43,988 bases of DNA from Myxococcota bacterium (GTDB lineage: Bacteria > Myxococcota_A > Polyangia > HGW-17): contig JAHITJ010000208.1 of the NCBI GenBank assembly GCA_018817795.1, positions 1 to 43,988 of the forward strand. Direction: 5' to 3'. Numbering within the stretch: position 1 is the stretch's first letter; each line of letters opens with the position of its first letter. Under the pieces are notes generated by a model. That model was not told the origin of the DNA and ran no database searches. It was given only the letters and a program-made list of their open reading frames with translations. The position numbers and the translations under genes were made by a program. This document shows, piece after piece, positions 35,711 through 43,988 of the stretch.

Positions 35711-36568
35711 TCAGTCACTTGACCGATTTGTATACAGATGGCGCAGCGAGTGCGGCGTCGACTCGCCGAGCAGCGCCTTGCGATCCAGCAGGGGCCGATG
35801 GCGGCCGGCATGACGCAGGGCACCCTCGGGCACCTGAATTGGTTCTACAATCAAAGAAATTAGATGTTCATATTGAACGCGCAGTGTGAACCGCTGGGAA
35901 TCCGGACGCACGCCAAAGAGAGTAAAGTCGATCTGGACCCGGTGGTCGCCGGTCTTTGGGTCCGTGGTGAAAGTACCTTTTAATTCTTGTATTTGGCCCC
36001 GTCCGCGCCAGTCCCCGGCAGTCTCGGAGTCCGGTTCAGCCAACTTCAGGATGAAACCGCCGGCGCCGTCGGGCGTCCATCGACTCCGCGAGCTGATCCA
36101 GGACAGGATCTCCCGATAGGTGCCCGCCAGTTCATTGAACCTGTTTTCCACTTCACTCTCATCGGCGGCCCGGCAGACCTCCGGCTCGTAGCGGAAACCA
36201 AGGCAGAACTCGGAATCAACATAGGTAAAATGCAGTCCATCCTCATCAGCAAGCTCCCGCACCCCCTGCACATTGCCTTTGGCGTCACGCCGCAGCCGGA
36301 CGGTCTCCTGCTGCACCAGTTCCATCTGCGCCGGGGTCCACTCGTCGGGCTGGCCGCCCGTCGGCGCCGGCGGCACGCTCGTGGCCTTGGCTTCGATCCG
36401 TACGGTCGCCGAGTAAGTCCCGGCACCCGGCAGCACGCGCAGGCACTCAGGCCGATCCGGCATGCAGGAAGCCTCGGAGCGGGGATCCCCCGGACCGACA
36501 GCGTCCTCCCTTGCCCGGGACGAGCAGGCGGTGAGAATTGACAGGAGAACAATCGTCAGCACACGCAT
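35711..36568 (-). CDS. lipoprotein of unknown function
   Basis: A 285-residue protein with lipobox LTAC (Cys15). The start at 36568 is the only one that gives the signal peptide; upstream frame is inside the ftsW end. The mature protein is polar and mixed alpha/beta, with a CMPDRPEC pair early and two more Cys near the middle (FCLGF, EVCRAADE). Strands such as HRVQIDFTLFGV and QRFTLRVQYEHLISL lie near the C-terminus. I do not recognise a family. It lies 43 bp downstream of the FtsW-family gene with its own promoter-like element. Confidence 0.78.
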   Translation of the reverse strand: MRVLTIVLLSILTACSSRAREDAVGPGDPRSEASCMPDRPECLRVLPGAGTYSATVRIEAKATSVPPAPTGGQPDEWTPAQMELVQQETVRLRRDAKGNVQGVRELADEDGLHFTYVDSEFCLGFRYEPEVCRAADESEVENRFNELAGTYREILSWISSRSRWTPDGAGGFILKLAEPDSETAGDWRGRGQIQELKGTFTTDPKTGDHRVQIDFTLFGVRPDSQRFTLRVQYEHLISLIVEPIQVPEGALRHAGRHRPLLDRKALLGESTPHSLRHLYTNRSSD

Positions 36569-36575
36569 CGGGCGC

Positions 36576-36605
36576 AATATAGTCCAATCCCCTTCCCGGT
36601 GGTAA
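36576..36605 (-). promoter_or_regulatory. promoter-like element for a leaderless lipoprotein transcript
   Basis: TTACCA (36600-36605), an 18-bp spacer and TATATT (36576-36581) on the minus strand; the ATG starts 7 nt after the -10 box and lacks a Shine-Dalgarno. Confidence 0.45.
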
Positions 36606-36611
36606 CGAATT

Positions 36612-37841
36612 TTATGCCGGAACCGGCTTCGGACGCTTGGCATCGGCCTTCCCGACGGATTCGGCGGGCCTGGGATCGGCCGCCGCCCCGGCGGCACCCC
36701 GGGAGAGCACCACGCAGTGCTCGCGGTCAAGGCTCAGCAGAAGGCCCAGAGACACGTAGGATATGAGCATCGAGGAACCGCCGAAACTGACGAACGGCAG
36801 AGTGATGCCCTTGGAAGGGATGAGGTTCATGACCACGGACAGGTTGATCAACGCCTGAAGCACGAGCATCAGTGAGAGGCCCAGTCCCAGCAGGAAGCGG
36901 AACATGCTGTCGCGGTGACTCCAGGCGATGCGCACGCCTGCATACAGGAACAGCGCGTACAGCGCGATCATGAAGGCCACACCGGCAAAACCAAGCTCCT
37001 GGCCGATCATGGCCGCGATGTAGTCCGTGTGCGCCTCGGGCAGGAAGTCCATCTTGTAGGGACCGTCACCGAGCCCGTAGCCCCAGACACCTCCGGAGCC
37101 GAAAGCGTCAAGCGAACGGATGATCTGGTACGAGGCGCCCTGGCTGAAATACTCCGGATGCAAAAAGGGAATGATGCGCTTGGACAGCCGCCAGCCCGCC
37201 ACCATGTAGTACCACAGCAGCGGCAGCGACACCGCGGCGGCCAGCGCGAAGTAGTACAGGCGGCTGCCCGCAACGAACAGCATCATGGTAGCCACCACGA
37301 TGAACAGCACCGCTGAGCCGAAGTCCGGCTGCATCAGGAGCAACACGATCATCAGCCCCGTAATCAGCAGCGGCTGACCGAATCCCTTCCACGGGTCCTC
37401 GAGCAGGTCGACGCGCTTCTCGATGATGTACGCCAGATACAGGATCAGCGCGATCTTGGCGATCTCCATGGGCTGGAACGAGAAGCCCATGAACTGGAAC
37501 CAGCGGTGGGCGCCGTTGACGTTGACGCCCAGGAACAGCACCGTCACGAGCAGGACGAAAGCCCCGACGATGGCCGGTTTCACGAGCTTGCGCGTGAGCC
37601 AGACCGGTGTCATGGCCGCCACCACGGCGAAGAACATTCCCACCATGATGTAGATCGACTGGCTGATGAGGAAGACGCGGGTGTTGACCGTAGATGTGGC
37701 TGCGCGGGTCATGCTGGCGTAGTGCTTGGACAGCAGCAGGCCGCCGGTGACGCTGAAGATCATGACCAGCCCCAGCGCCGACAGGCACAGCGCCGCGAGT
37801 ATCAACATCCAGCCGTGGTTGGAAAAACGAATGCGTCCCAT
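36612..37841 (-). CDS. ftsW: FtsW/RodA/SpoVE family peptidoglycan polymerase
   Basis: A 409-residue membrane protein with about ten hydrophobic helices. Family motifs are clear: NGAHRWFQFMGFSFQPMEIAK, LLLMQPDFGSA, GGVWGYGLGDGPYK, FLPEAHTDYIAAMIGQELGF and the C-terminal LPFVSFGGSSMLISYVSLG. SEDS proteins polymerise glycan strands from lipid II with a partner class B PBP. The FtsW assignment rests on general similarity, as RodA cannot be excluded. No mur or fts genes flank it, so it lies outside the division cluster. The C-terminal ~30 residues are Ala/Pro/Lys-rich and disordered. Confidence 0.9.
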   Translation of the reverse strand: MGRIRFSNHGWMLILAALCLSALGLVMIFSVTGGLLLSKHYASMTRAATSTVNTRVFLISQSIYIMVGMFFAVVAAMTPVWLTRKLVKPAIVGAFVLLVTVLFLGVNVNGAHRWFQFMGFSFQPMEIAKIALILYLAYIIEKRVDLLEDPWKGFGQPLLITGLMIVLLLMQPDFGSAVLFIVVATMMLFVAGSRLYYFALAAAVSLPLLWYYMVAGWRLSKRIIPFLHPEYFSQGASYQIIRSLDAFGSGGVWGYGLGDGPYKMDFLPEAHTDYIAAMIGQELGFAGVAFMIALYALFLYAGVRIAWSHRDSMFRFLLGLGLSLMLVLQALINLSVVMNLIPSKGITLPFVSFGGSSMLISYVSLGLLLSLDREHCVVLSRGAAGAAADPRPAESVGKADAKRPKPVPA

Positions 37842-37849
37842 CGCCGCTT

Positions 37850-37878
37850 AATTCATCATGGATTGGCAATTCCGTCAA
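37850..37878 (-). promoter_or_regulatory. promoter-like element of the FtsW-family gene
   Basis: On the minus strand TTGACG (37873-37878), a 17-bp spacer and TGAATT (37850-37855); the start codon follows the -10 box by 8 nt, without a Shine-Dalgarno. The -10 is weak. Confidence 0.35.
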
Positions 37879-37942
37879 AAATCGCACACGAAGCGGCAAC
37901 TTTTCCGGCGCGGCGACGACAATGAGAGACGGAGAGCCCATC

Positions 37943-38557
37943 ATGACACCCGAAGAAACCGCCCACTCCCTGGCCTGTGTGTTCACCACCGAAGAGAACC
38001 CTTCGAATCACTGGCACGACCTGCTCGAACAGGCCGGTGGTCTGGCGCGGCTGTCCCGCTTCTCGGAGCTGGAGCTGGCCCAGTTGTTCGGGCTGCCCGC
38101 CACCCGCGCGCGCAGGCTGTGCGCCGTGTTCCGCATCGGTCGTGAGGCCCTGATGGAGTCCCCACCCCCGGCAACACCGCTGTGCAGCCCGTCGGAGGTG
38201 TTCGCCTACCTCGCCCCGCGCATCGGCTGGCCCGAGACCGAGGAGTTCTGGGTGCTGGGTTTCAACATCCGACAACAGCCGCTGCACCTTAGCCTGGCTG
38301 CCAAAGGTACGCCCGAGCAAGTGAGCCTCTCGATAGGCAACGTGTTCCGCATCCTGCTTCACCATGGTGCCGCACGTGGCCTGGTCTGCCACACGCACCC
38401 CTCCGGGGATCCGAGCCCCTCGGAAGCGGACCTGATCCTCACCGAGCGGATCGTTCAGACCGGCCGGATGCTCGGGATCCCGATCATTGATCATGTGATT
38501 CTGGGACAGGGAGGCTTCAGCAGCCTGGCCGACGGCGGCTATCTTTCATGCGACTGA
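37943..38557 (+). CDS. radC: RadC-family JAMM protein
   Basis: A 204-residue protein. ATG 37943 is preferred over an ATG 21 nt upstream because GGAG lies 8 nt before it. An N-terminal HhH-like region (about 25-65) precedes the JAB/MPN domain. The metal motif is complete: H150-T-H152-PSG and Asp163 in EADL. Despite the name, a direct DNA-repair role is not established for this family. Its 3' end overlaps that of malQ on the other strand by 19 bp. Confidence 0.92.
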   Translation: MTPEETAHSLACVFTTEENPSNHWHDLLEQAGGLARLSRFSELELAQLFGLPATRARRLCAVFRIGREALMESPPPATPLCSPSEVFAYLAPRIGWPETEEFWVLGFNIRQQPLHLSLAAKGTPEQVSLSIGNVFRILLHHGAARGLVCHTHPSGDPSPSEADLILTERIVQTGRMLGIPIIDHVILGQGGFSSLADGGYLSCD

Positions 38558-40038
38558 GCACGGCCTGACAGGGATACCAGTTCGAAGAACCGGCTGGAGA
38601 CGGAGGTGTTGAAGGCATCGGCACGAACACGCCAGGCCCAGTTCTTGTCTGCGATCCCCGGCACGTTCATGCGTGCATCGGTGGCCAGGGAGAGCAAGTC
38701 CTGCATGGGGAAGATGGCCGTGCGCGCCACAGAGAACAGCGCGCAGCGTATCAGGTCCCATACGATGTCATGCCCGGCCACGGCCAGGTAGCGCCGGGCG
38801 TGGTCTTGTATTCCGGGGCCGGCAGTGAGCCACCAGCCGAGCGTGGTGTCGTTGTCGTGCGTGCCGGTGTAGACGACGCAGTGCTCGGGGAAGTTGTGCG
38901 GCAGGAAGGGATGGTTCGAACCATCCCCGAAGGCGAACTGCAGGATCTTCATGCCGGGCAGCCCGAACCGGTCGCGCAGCTCGATCACATCGTCGTCGAT
39001 GTCACCGAGGTCCTCGGCAACCAGCGGCAGCTCGCCGAACTCCCGGGCCAGCTCGGCGAAAAACTCGACGCCGGGACCGGGGAACCACTCTCCCGGACGC
39101 GCGTCCTCGGATTCGCGCGGCACAGCCCAGTAGGCCGAGAAGCCGCGGAAGTGGTCCAGCCGAACGAGATCGAAAAGGTGCAGGGCGCGACGCAGGCGGC
39201 TCTTCCACCAGCCGAAGTGATCATCACCCATGCGGGTCCAGTTGTAGATGGGGTTGCCCCAGAGCTGGCCCGTCTCACTGAAATAGTCCGGGGGCACGCC
39301 AGCGACGGGATCAGCCATTCCGTCCGGTCCGTACAAGAACTGGTCCCGATGCAGCCAGGTGTCGACGCTGTCCTGATCAACATATATAGGCACATCGCCC
39401 ATAATTAAAATACCCAGTGAGTTGGCCTGCTGTCGAAGCTCCTTCCACTGCCTGTCAAAAAGGAACTGCAGCGCGATCTCGAGATCGATCTCTTCCCTGT
39501 GGGACTCCCTTGCGGAGGCGAGAGCCTGCGGCTGCCGGTCGCGCAGCGGCACCTCCCAGTCCCACCACGCACGATCGAAGCGCCGGTGCAGCACGAGAAA
39601 CAGCGCGGCGTCCTCGATCCATTCGGCCTCGCGACGGAACTCGACCAGCGCAGGTCCGAGGGTCTCGTGAGACGCCACAGCGGCTGCGGCCACCTTCAGC
39701 AGGGGCATCTTGTAGGCACCGGCACCCTCAAAGTCGACGCGATCCGGCGAGAACGGCGGCGGTGTGGGCAGGCGGTCCGGCAGGAGGCCGTCCTCCTGAA
39801 GCCAGTCGAGGCTGATCAACAGCGGATTGGAAGCCAGCGCTGCGCAGGTCGCGTACGGGCTGTAGCCGGCGCCCGGCGGCACCAGCGGCAGCACCTGCCA
39901 TACTCGGGCGCCAGCCTCGGCGAGCCACCTCACGAAGCGGTGGGCCATCGGACCCATGTCACCGATGCCGTGGGGCCCGGGAAGCGAAGTGGGATGAAGG
40001 AGAATGCCGGCCTTACGAAGTGTGGAGGTGGTGCTCAT
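38539..40038 (-). CDS. malQ: 4-alpha-glucanotransferase (amylomaltase)
   Basis: A 499-residue protein of GH77 size. The family features are LHPTSLPGPHGIGDMG at the N-terminus, the nucleophile Asp in LVRLDHFRG, the acid/base Glu in LVAEDLG and the third acidic residue in YTGTHDNDTTLGWW, all intact. It transfers glucan segments between maltodextrins, working with glycogen or maltose metabolism; no other glycogen gene is here. The last 19 bp overlap radC tail to tail. Confidence 0.96.
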   Translation of the reverse strand: MSTTSTLRKAGILLHPTSLPGPHGIGDMGPMAHRFVRWLAEAGARVWQVLPLVPPGAGYSPYATCAALASNPLLISLDWLQEDGLLPDRLPTPPPFSPDRVDFEGAGAYKMPLLKVAAAAVASHETLGPALVEFRREAEWIEDAALFLVLHRRFDRAWWDWEVPLRDRQPQALASARESHREEIDLEIALQFLFDRQWKELRQQANSLGILIMGDVPIYVDQDSVDTWLHRDQFLYGPDGMADPVAGVPPDYFSETGQLWGNPIYNWTRMGDDHFGWWKSRLRRALHLFDLVRLDHFRGFSAYWAVPRESEDARPGEWFPGPGVEFFAELAREFGELPLVAEDLGDIDDDVIELRDRFGLPGMKILQFAFGDGSNHPFLPHNFPEHCVVYTGTHDNDTTLGWWLTAGPGIQDHARRYLAVAGHDIVWDLIRCALFSVARTAIFPMQDLLSLATDARMNVPGIADKNWAWRVRADAFNTSVSSRFFELVSLSGRAQSHER

Positions 40039-40046
40039 GGTACGTA

Positions 40047-40075
40047 ATCATGCGGAAAATGGCTTGAAATAGCAA
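40047..40075 (-). promoter_or_regulatory. promoter-like element of malQ
   Basis: On the minus strand TTGCTA (40070-40075), a 17-bp spacer and CATGAT (40047-40052), ending 8 nt before the malQ ATG. No Shine-Dalgarno is visible. The hexamers each match four of six consensus bases. Confidence 0.35.
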
Positions 40076-40132
40076 GCGTTCATTCAGTTGGATGTACTTG
40101 GAGAACAGCTTTCCTTGCACCCTGCGGATCGG

Positions 40133-41149
40133 TCAGTTTTTCGTCAGCGCCGGCCCCGTCCTGGCTCCCGGATCCGCGAGATCCACTGGGACGACGCCGG
40201 CAGGGGTGACCACTGCATTGGCGACAGGGGCGTCGATGCGGCAGTTTTTCCATACCACGACGTTCTCGAGGTGCATGCCGGGTGCCACAGAGGACCCTTC
40301 GCCGAGAACCAGCCCGCCTGAGACGGAGACCGAATCGGGCAGGTCCGCACCGGGAGCGGCGATCACGCCCGAACGAGTCGGATGATAGGCCAGCTCGCCT
40401 GCCAGACATGCGCGAACCGCCGGCGAGAAGAGGTTGAGGTTGCCCTGCAGGTAGCGCGAGGGAGTGGAGTGATCCCACCAATAGGCATCGTCCGGAAGCA
40501 CATGGCCGAAGAAGGCCCCACCACGCAGGAACCACGGCCGGAAGCCCTCCCGCACCAGGCAGTGCGGCCCCTCGGGCAGGAGGTCGAGAAACTCGGGCTC
40601 AAGGAGGCTGATGCCGGTGAACATGTGCGTCGCGGGAACCTGGGAAGCGGAGCCGTCGGTGCGGACACCGAGCATGGAGCGGACACGTCCGTCGGGGTCG
40701 AGCGTGAACCCCCCCCAGCGACCCGCCTCCGGATCCGGGCGCAGCACCAGTGTGACGCCGGCGCGGCGCTCCCGGTGGAAGGCCAGGGCGGCCGACAGTT
40801 CGGCAGTGGTGACGATCTTGCCGTTCATGACCACGCAGGTGCGCTCACCGAAGAACCAGCGGGCGTGCCGCACACCACCGCCTGTACCCAGGATCTGCCC
40901 GGTCTCGCGACTCCAGGAGGCGCGCACGCCGAACCGGGCTCCGTCACCCACATGGCTCTCGAGGGCGTCGGCGAGGGTGAAACTGTTGAGGATCACGTCC
41001 TCGATGCCCGCCTTTTTCAGCAAGGAAAAGGCGTGCTCGACCAGGGGACGGCCACCCACGGGCAGCATGGGCTTCGGACGATCCTGTCCGAGCGGCCCCA
41101 GCCGCGTTCCGTGACCGGCCGCGAGGATCATCGCGCGCGGCGTCGGCAT
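40133..41149 (-). CDS. sugar-1-phosphate nucleotidyltransferase-like protein
   Basis: A 338-residue protein; the start at 41149 gives the classic signature AMILAAGHGTRLGPL followed by RPKPMLPVGG (residues 6-33). A Rossmann-like nucleotidyltransferase domain spans about 1-240. The C-terminal ~90 residues contain hexapeptide-like turns (GGLVLGEGSSVAPGMHLENV). Members make NDP-sugars for polysaccharides or cell-wall recycling. At the position of the conserved metal-binding Asp (usually NGD) the protein has NGK (Lys111), so activity is in doubt or needs another ligand. It lies 4 bp after the 600-residue membrane protein gene. Confidence 0.85.
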   Translation of the reverse strand: MPTPRAMILAAGHGTRLGPLGQDRPKPMLPVGGRPLVEHAFSLLKKAGIEDVILNSFTLADALESHVGDGARFGVRASWSRETGQILGTGGGVRHARWFFGERTCVVMNGKIVTTAELSAALAFHRERRAGVTLVLRPDPEAGRWGGFTLDPDGRVRSMLGVRTDGSASQVPATHMFTGISLLEPEFLDLLPEGPHCLVREGFRPWFLRGGAFFGHVLPDDAYWWDHSTPSRYLQGNLNLFSPAVRACLAGELAYHPTRSGVIAAPGADLPDSVSVSGGLVLGEGSSVAPGMHLENVVVWKNCRIDAPVANAVVTPAGVVPVDLADPGARTGPALTKN

Positions 41150-41153
41150 GGAT

Positions 41154-42956
41154 TCACATCTCCCATTTGATGTTGAAGAAGACCCACATGAAGGCAACGA
41201 AGATGAAGCCCAGGATCAGGGCCACGATCAGTCCGTAGACGACAGCCTGGAAACGCGCGCTGCGCTCGTCGGAGGTCTTGTGCAGGTTCTTCCAGAAGGT
41301 CTCGTTTCCGTCCTCGTCCTGCTGGATCTCGGACATCTCGGCGACGCTGCGCTTGCGCTGGCGCAAGGCCAGGTACACCGCCACGAACACGACGAACATC
41401 AGCAGCAGGCCCGCCGTCGAGACGACGATCAGCACGGTCTTCTGGGAGCCGCGCTTGTACCGGGACAAAACCGCCTCCTTGTGCTGCTTGGTGTCGGTGA
41501 GCACCTGCGGTGCGAAGTGGAACGTGTCGAGCAGCCCGGCGAAGTAGTGGATGTTGTTATCGATGGAGTAGCCCGGCTGCCAGATCAGGCCGCGGTCGAT
41601 GAGCGCCGACAGGTACTGCAGCGTATGTCCGTCGAGGTTCTCGTTGCGCTGGGCCATCTTCACGGCCTGCTCCAGCAGCCGCGGGTTGTTGGTCTGGGCG
41701 TTCACCCAATAGGTCGAGTTCACGGTCGAGTTGGCCAGGGGCATGTAGAAGAGGCTGATCTGCATCTTGCGCAGGCTCTGTGGCTCATCAATGGCCACGC
41801 GCGCCTGGCCGAACATGTCGGTCAGGGGAATTTGGGCCGCGTACAACCAGGCGTTATCACTGTAGACATCAACATACATTGGCCCCTTACCAAGACCGCG
41901 GAACGGGAACAGGAAGCTTGTGCCGGGCGGTAGGATGCGCGGAAAGTACGCCAGAAACACGTCGTCCTCGACGATGCCGACGTCGAAGTCCGTCTCGCGG
42001 CGGGCTCCCCATGTACCTGCCGGGTCCTGGACCTGATACGAGATGTGGAAGGAAACGCCGGGGGTCATCACATACAGCGACATCGAAGCCAGTCCGAGGA
42101 TGTCCGTCTCCAGATCGAACGGCACGCTCTTTCCCTCGGGAACCTCGAGCATGCAGGGGTCGAGCTCGGGCTTTGCGAACGGCGGATTGCAGTCCGCGTG
42201 CCGGGGAAGGCGGATGCGGCCGCGCAGCAACTTCAGTTGCGCCCGGGCACGGACGGGCTCACCCTGGACGTTGTGCGCCCGGAAAAACAGGACGTCGCGG
42301 AAAGGCATCTTGAAGCCGCGTCCGTTGATGGGGTTGACCGAAACGATGACCCCGTCGGCGTCGGGCTTGAGCGGGCTGGTCTGCGTGCCTACGTAGTTGC
42401 CACCGTCTCCGCCGGGCGGGGACTCGTGCACCCAGGCGAGCTTCTCGGGCTTATCGACGAGCTCGACGGAAAAGGCGATGGTCTCGTCGGCGTGGGGGCT
42501 CTCGACCACCATCTTGATGCGGTAGCGTCCCGGCGCCACCCGGGGCAGCACCGTGTTGACCTCGACAGCCTGCGATCCGGGACCGGCGGAGCCTTCGCCG
42601 ATGAAACGCTCGCCGTCGTCGGTCAAAAAATAAGCCTTGATGCGAACCGGCGAGGCCGGTTTTGAATACTTGCCCTGGCGCACCAGCACACGAAAGGCCG
42701 CACGCGATCCTGGCTGCAGTTGGGACAGGCCGTACACACGAACCCAGCCCGTGATGTTCATGCGGGACACATGCACCCCGATGGCCAGCAGCACCGTCAC
42801 AAGGATCGGAATGCCGATGAACAGGAAACGCTTCCACCAGGAGAGGGTTGAAAAGGGAAACCGGGAGATGGGTTCGAGCGCCGGTTGCTCTGTGGCCTCG
42901 GGCTGATCCTCAGCCCCGGGCCGGGAATCAGCGGGTGACTTCCTTGAGGCAGGCAT
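41154..42956 (-). CDS. large membrane-anchored protein with extracytoplasmic region
   Basis: A 600-residue protein. A polar N-terminus (1-42) is followed by a membrane helix (about 44-63), a large extracytoplasmic part (about 65-505), and two C-terminal membrane helices (about 510-531 and 573-595) flanking a charged cytoplasmic loop. The extracytoplasmic part is rich in beta-strands and looks like macroglobulin/Ig-type domains (for example AAFRVLVRQGKYSKPASPV, RYRIKMVVESPHADETIAFS); a helical segment follows. No catalytic motif is seen. AAGGA upstream supports the start, and it overlaps the lipoprotein gene by 29 bp. Confidence 0.82.
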   Translation of the reverse strand: MPASRKSPADSRPGAEDQPEATEQPALEPISRFPFSTLSWWKRFLFIGIPILVTVLLAIGVHVSRMNITGWVRVYGLSQLQPGSRAAFRVLVRQGKYSKPASPVRIKAYFLTDDGERFIGEGSAGPGSQAVEVNTVLPRVAPGRYRIKMVVESPHADETIAFSVELVDKPEKLAWVHESPPGGDGGNYVGTQTSPLKPDADGVIVSVNPINGRGFKMPFRDVLFFRAHNVQGEPVRARAQLKLLRGRIRLPRHADCNPPFAKPELDPCMLEVPEGKSVPFDLETDILGLASMSLYVMTPGVSFHISYQVQDPAGTWGARRETDFDVGIVEDDVFLAYFPRILPPGTSFLFPFRGLGKGPMYVDVYSDNAWLYAAQIPLTDMFGQARVAIDEPQSLRKMQISLFYMPLANSTVNSTYWVNAQTNNPRLLEQAVKMAQRNENLDGHTLQYLSALIDRGLIWQPGYSIDNNIHYFAGLLDTFHFAPQVLTDTKQHKEAVLSRYKRGSQKTVLIVVSTAGLLLMFVVFVAVYLALRQRKRSVAEMSEIQQDEDGNETFWKNLHKTSDERSARFQAVVYGLIVALILGFIFVAFMWVFFNIKWEM

Positions 42957-43272
42957 GCACGTCCTTGCAATCCTTCTGTTCCAGGCACTGGTTGATTTTT
43001 GACGAGCGGGAATCGCGACCGCTCTTGGCCTTGCAGGGAGCGACGATTTCCTGATCCACCAGCTTGGCGTAGTCGGCCGTGAGCTTTTCCATGACCTTGA
43101 CGCACTCCTCGGCCTCTGCCGGACACCCCGTGGGGTTGTACGTCTTGTAATTTTCCTTCAGGCAGGTGATCAGACGGGTCTCGAGCTTGTCACAGTCGAC
43201 CTTGGGCTTGCAGCCGAAGGCCAGCGGAAACAGAATCGTCAGCGCAACCGGAAAAATGAAAAAACGCCGCAT
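42928..43272 (-). CDS. small Cys-rich lipoprotein
   Basis: A 114-residue protein with AGGAGG 6 nt upstream of the ATG and lipobox AFGC (Cys21). The mature part is helical with about eight further Cys in pairs, suggesting disulfide-pinned helices. No family is recognised. It overlaps the next gene by 29 bp, which implies coupled expression with the 600-residue membrane protein. Confidence 0.8.
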   Translation of the reverse strand: MRRFFIFPVALTILFPLAFGCKPKVDCDKLETRLITCLKENYKTYNPTGCPAEAEECVKVMEKLTADYAKLVDQEIVAPCKAKSGRDSRSSKINQCLEQKDCKDVHACLKEVTR

Positions 43273-43297
43273 CGAATTCCTCCTGGATCAGTCCCTG

Positions 43298-43326
43298 CAA
43301 ATAGCATTTTTCCGTCGTTTCATCAA
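43298..43326 (-). promoter_or_regulatory. candidate promoter of the lipoprotein gene at 43272
   Basis: On the minus strand TTGATG (43321-43326), a 17-bp spacer and TATTTG (43298-43303), about 25 bp before the start codon. The -35 is good, the -10 moderate. Confidence 0.4.
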
Positions 43327-43340
43327 CTTTATTTTTGAAA

Positions 43341-43988
43341 TCAGTAGTACCGCTTGAACAAGACGAAGATCATGGACGGATACATGCCGAACTCGGAGCG
43401 GAGGGCTGCGCCGGTGGGAAGGCCGCCGGCGGTGAGCAGTTCCGGACGCCGGCCCACAGGCAAGAACCCACCGATCTGCAGCACGGTCTCGTCCGAAAGC
43501 AGGATCTCCACAGAGGTGGAGAAGTGGGCCGCGGGATCGGTCAGGTTCACCATGGCCAGCGCGGACCACTTGAGCTTCTCGGTCAGTTCCCACACGCCTC
43601 CAGCGCCAAAATAATACTGCCCAAGTGCGGAAATCTCCGCATACTGGGCCACCCGGGCGGACGCGAGGATGAGGGCATATTCATCGGGATTACGGGTTCC
43701 GAAGCCGTTGTAGTGCAGCTCCGAAAACACGTGCACCGCCCTTGAGAAATCGAAACTGTAGTCGACGCCGGCGACGGCACGGATGTAGCGCTGGCGGAAA
43801 CTGTAGTCGGCATCTCCGGGCTCGTTGTCCTCATAGTCCCAGGTGAAGGTCGCCTCGGAGCGGACCTTCCAGCGTCCCAGGGTGCCGGCGGTAAAGGCGC
43901 CCACCACCCAGTCGCCGCGAACCCAGCCGGCCAGCGCGCCCAGATCGAACTCTCCCATGGTGGTGCGGAACCGCGCGGCCAGTGAGGA
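43341..43988 (-). CDS. outer-membrane beta-barrel-like protein, 5' part missing
   Basis: The frame is open to the right edge of the window, so this is the C-terminal part of a longer protein (215 residues visible). An internal Met at 43958 is not the true start. Alternating polar and aromatic/hydrophobic strands (WVVGAFTAGTLGRWKV, SEATFTWDYED, AVHVFSELHYNGFG) with turn residues and a terminal Tyr-Tyr fit an outer-membrane barrel whose last strand ends in an aromatic residue. No specific family is recognised. Its stop is 68 bp before the start of the next leftward gene, a small lipoprotein. Confidence 0.7.
   Translation of the reverse strand, partial: SSLAARFRTTMGEFDLGALAGWVRGDWVVGAFTAGTLGRWKVRSEATFTWDYEDNEPGDADYSFRQRYIRAVAGVDYSFDFSRAVHVFSELHYNGFGTRNPDEYALILASARVAQYAEISALGQYYFGAGGVWELTEKLKWSALAMVNLTDPAAHFSTSVEILLSDETVLQIGGFLPVGRRPELLTAGGLPTGAALRSEFGMYPSMIFVLFKRYY

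Noticed and set aside
1-43988. tRNA or rRNA genes, insertion sequences, phage or integrase genes
   Set aside because: None was recognised in the gaps; every gap longer than about 100 bp was read on both strands.

Overview
The window is GC-rich, gene-dense, single-chromosome-type DNA from a Gram-negative bacterium that most resembles Myxococcota or a neighbouring deltaproteobacterial phylum. The reasons are at least seven lipoproteins in 44 kb, cysteine-rich lipoprotein modules, a C-terminal tail resembling MYXO-CTERM, a DUF4388/PATAN protein, an FHA-TM protein with an AgmX/PglI-type tail, and a 3,500-residue TPR protein. This placement is inference from gene content; no rRNA or tRNA gene is present to settle it. 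I see no phage, insertion sequence, CRISPR array or integrase.

Layout. 1-950: a gene-free left edge with a hexanucleotide microsatellite, then two short leftward genes (a protein resembling a type III secretion inner-rod subunit, and a zinc-ribbon protein). 1094-2534: rightward pair of a Cys-rich lipoprotein and a thioredoxin-fold lipoprotein that has lost both redox cysteines. 2562-4247: leftward L,D-transpeptidase. 4352-6927: rightward PATAN protein and an exported, probably inactive LytM-like protein with a MYXO-CTERM-like tail. 7035-17758: giant TPR protein and a small lipoprotein. 17840-22273: lysine 5,6-aminomutase alpha and beta, RNase Y and a membrane protein in one tight run. 22397-26828: acidic-tailed protein, uvrA, a YraN-family protein and a membrane protein. 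26882-35520: a long leftward run, read as FHA/AgmX-like protein, cysteine synthase, a 49-bp tandem hairpin array, TPR lipoprotein, Fam20-like lipoprotein kinase, NtrC-type regulator, UbiB/ABC1-type kinase and pseudouridine synthase; the last five genes overlap by 1-4 nt. 35711-37841: lipoprotein and FtsW/RodA-family protein, leftward. 37943-38557: radC, rightward. 38539-43988: malQ, a sugar-nucleotidyltransferase-like protein, a 600-residue membrane protein, a lipoprotein and a beta-barrel protein that runs off the right edge, all leftward.

Themes. Most recognisable genes concern the cell envelope (L,D-transpeptidase, FtsW/RodA, LytM-like protein, lipoproteins, beta-barrel), with housekeeping genes between them (uvrA, rny, cysK, radC, malQ, pseudouridine synthase). 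The most interesting items are the lipid-anchored Fam20-like kinase encoded in an operon with a second atypical kinase and an orphan sigma-54 activator, the giant 72-residue-period TPR protein with a degenerate protease-like C-terminus, the 49-bp hairpin array inside a leftward gene run, and several genes that lack a Shine-Dalgarno but carry a -10-like box 6-9 nt before the start codon, suggesting leaderless transcripts.
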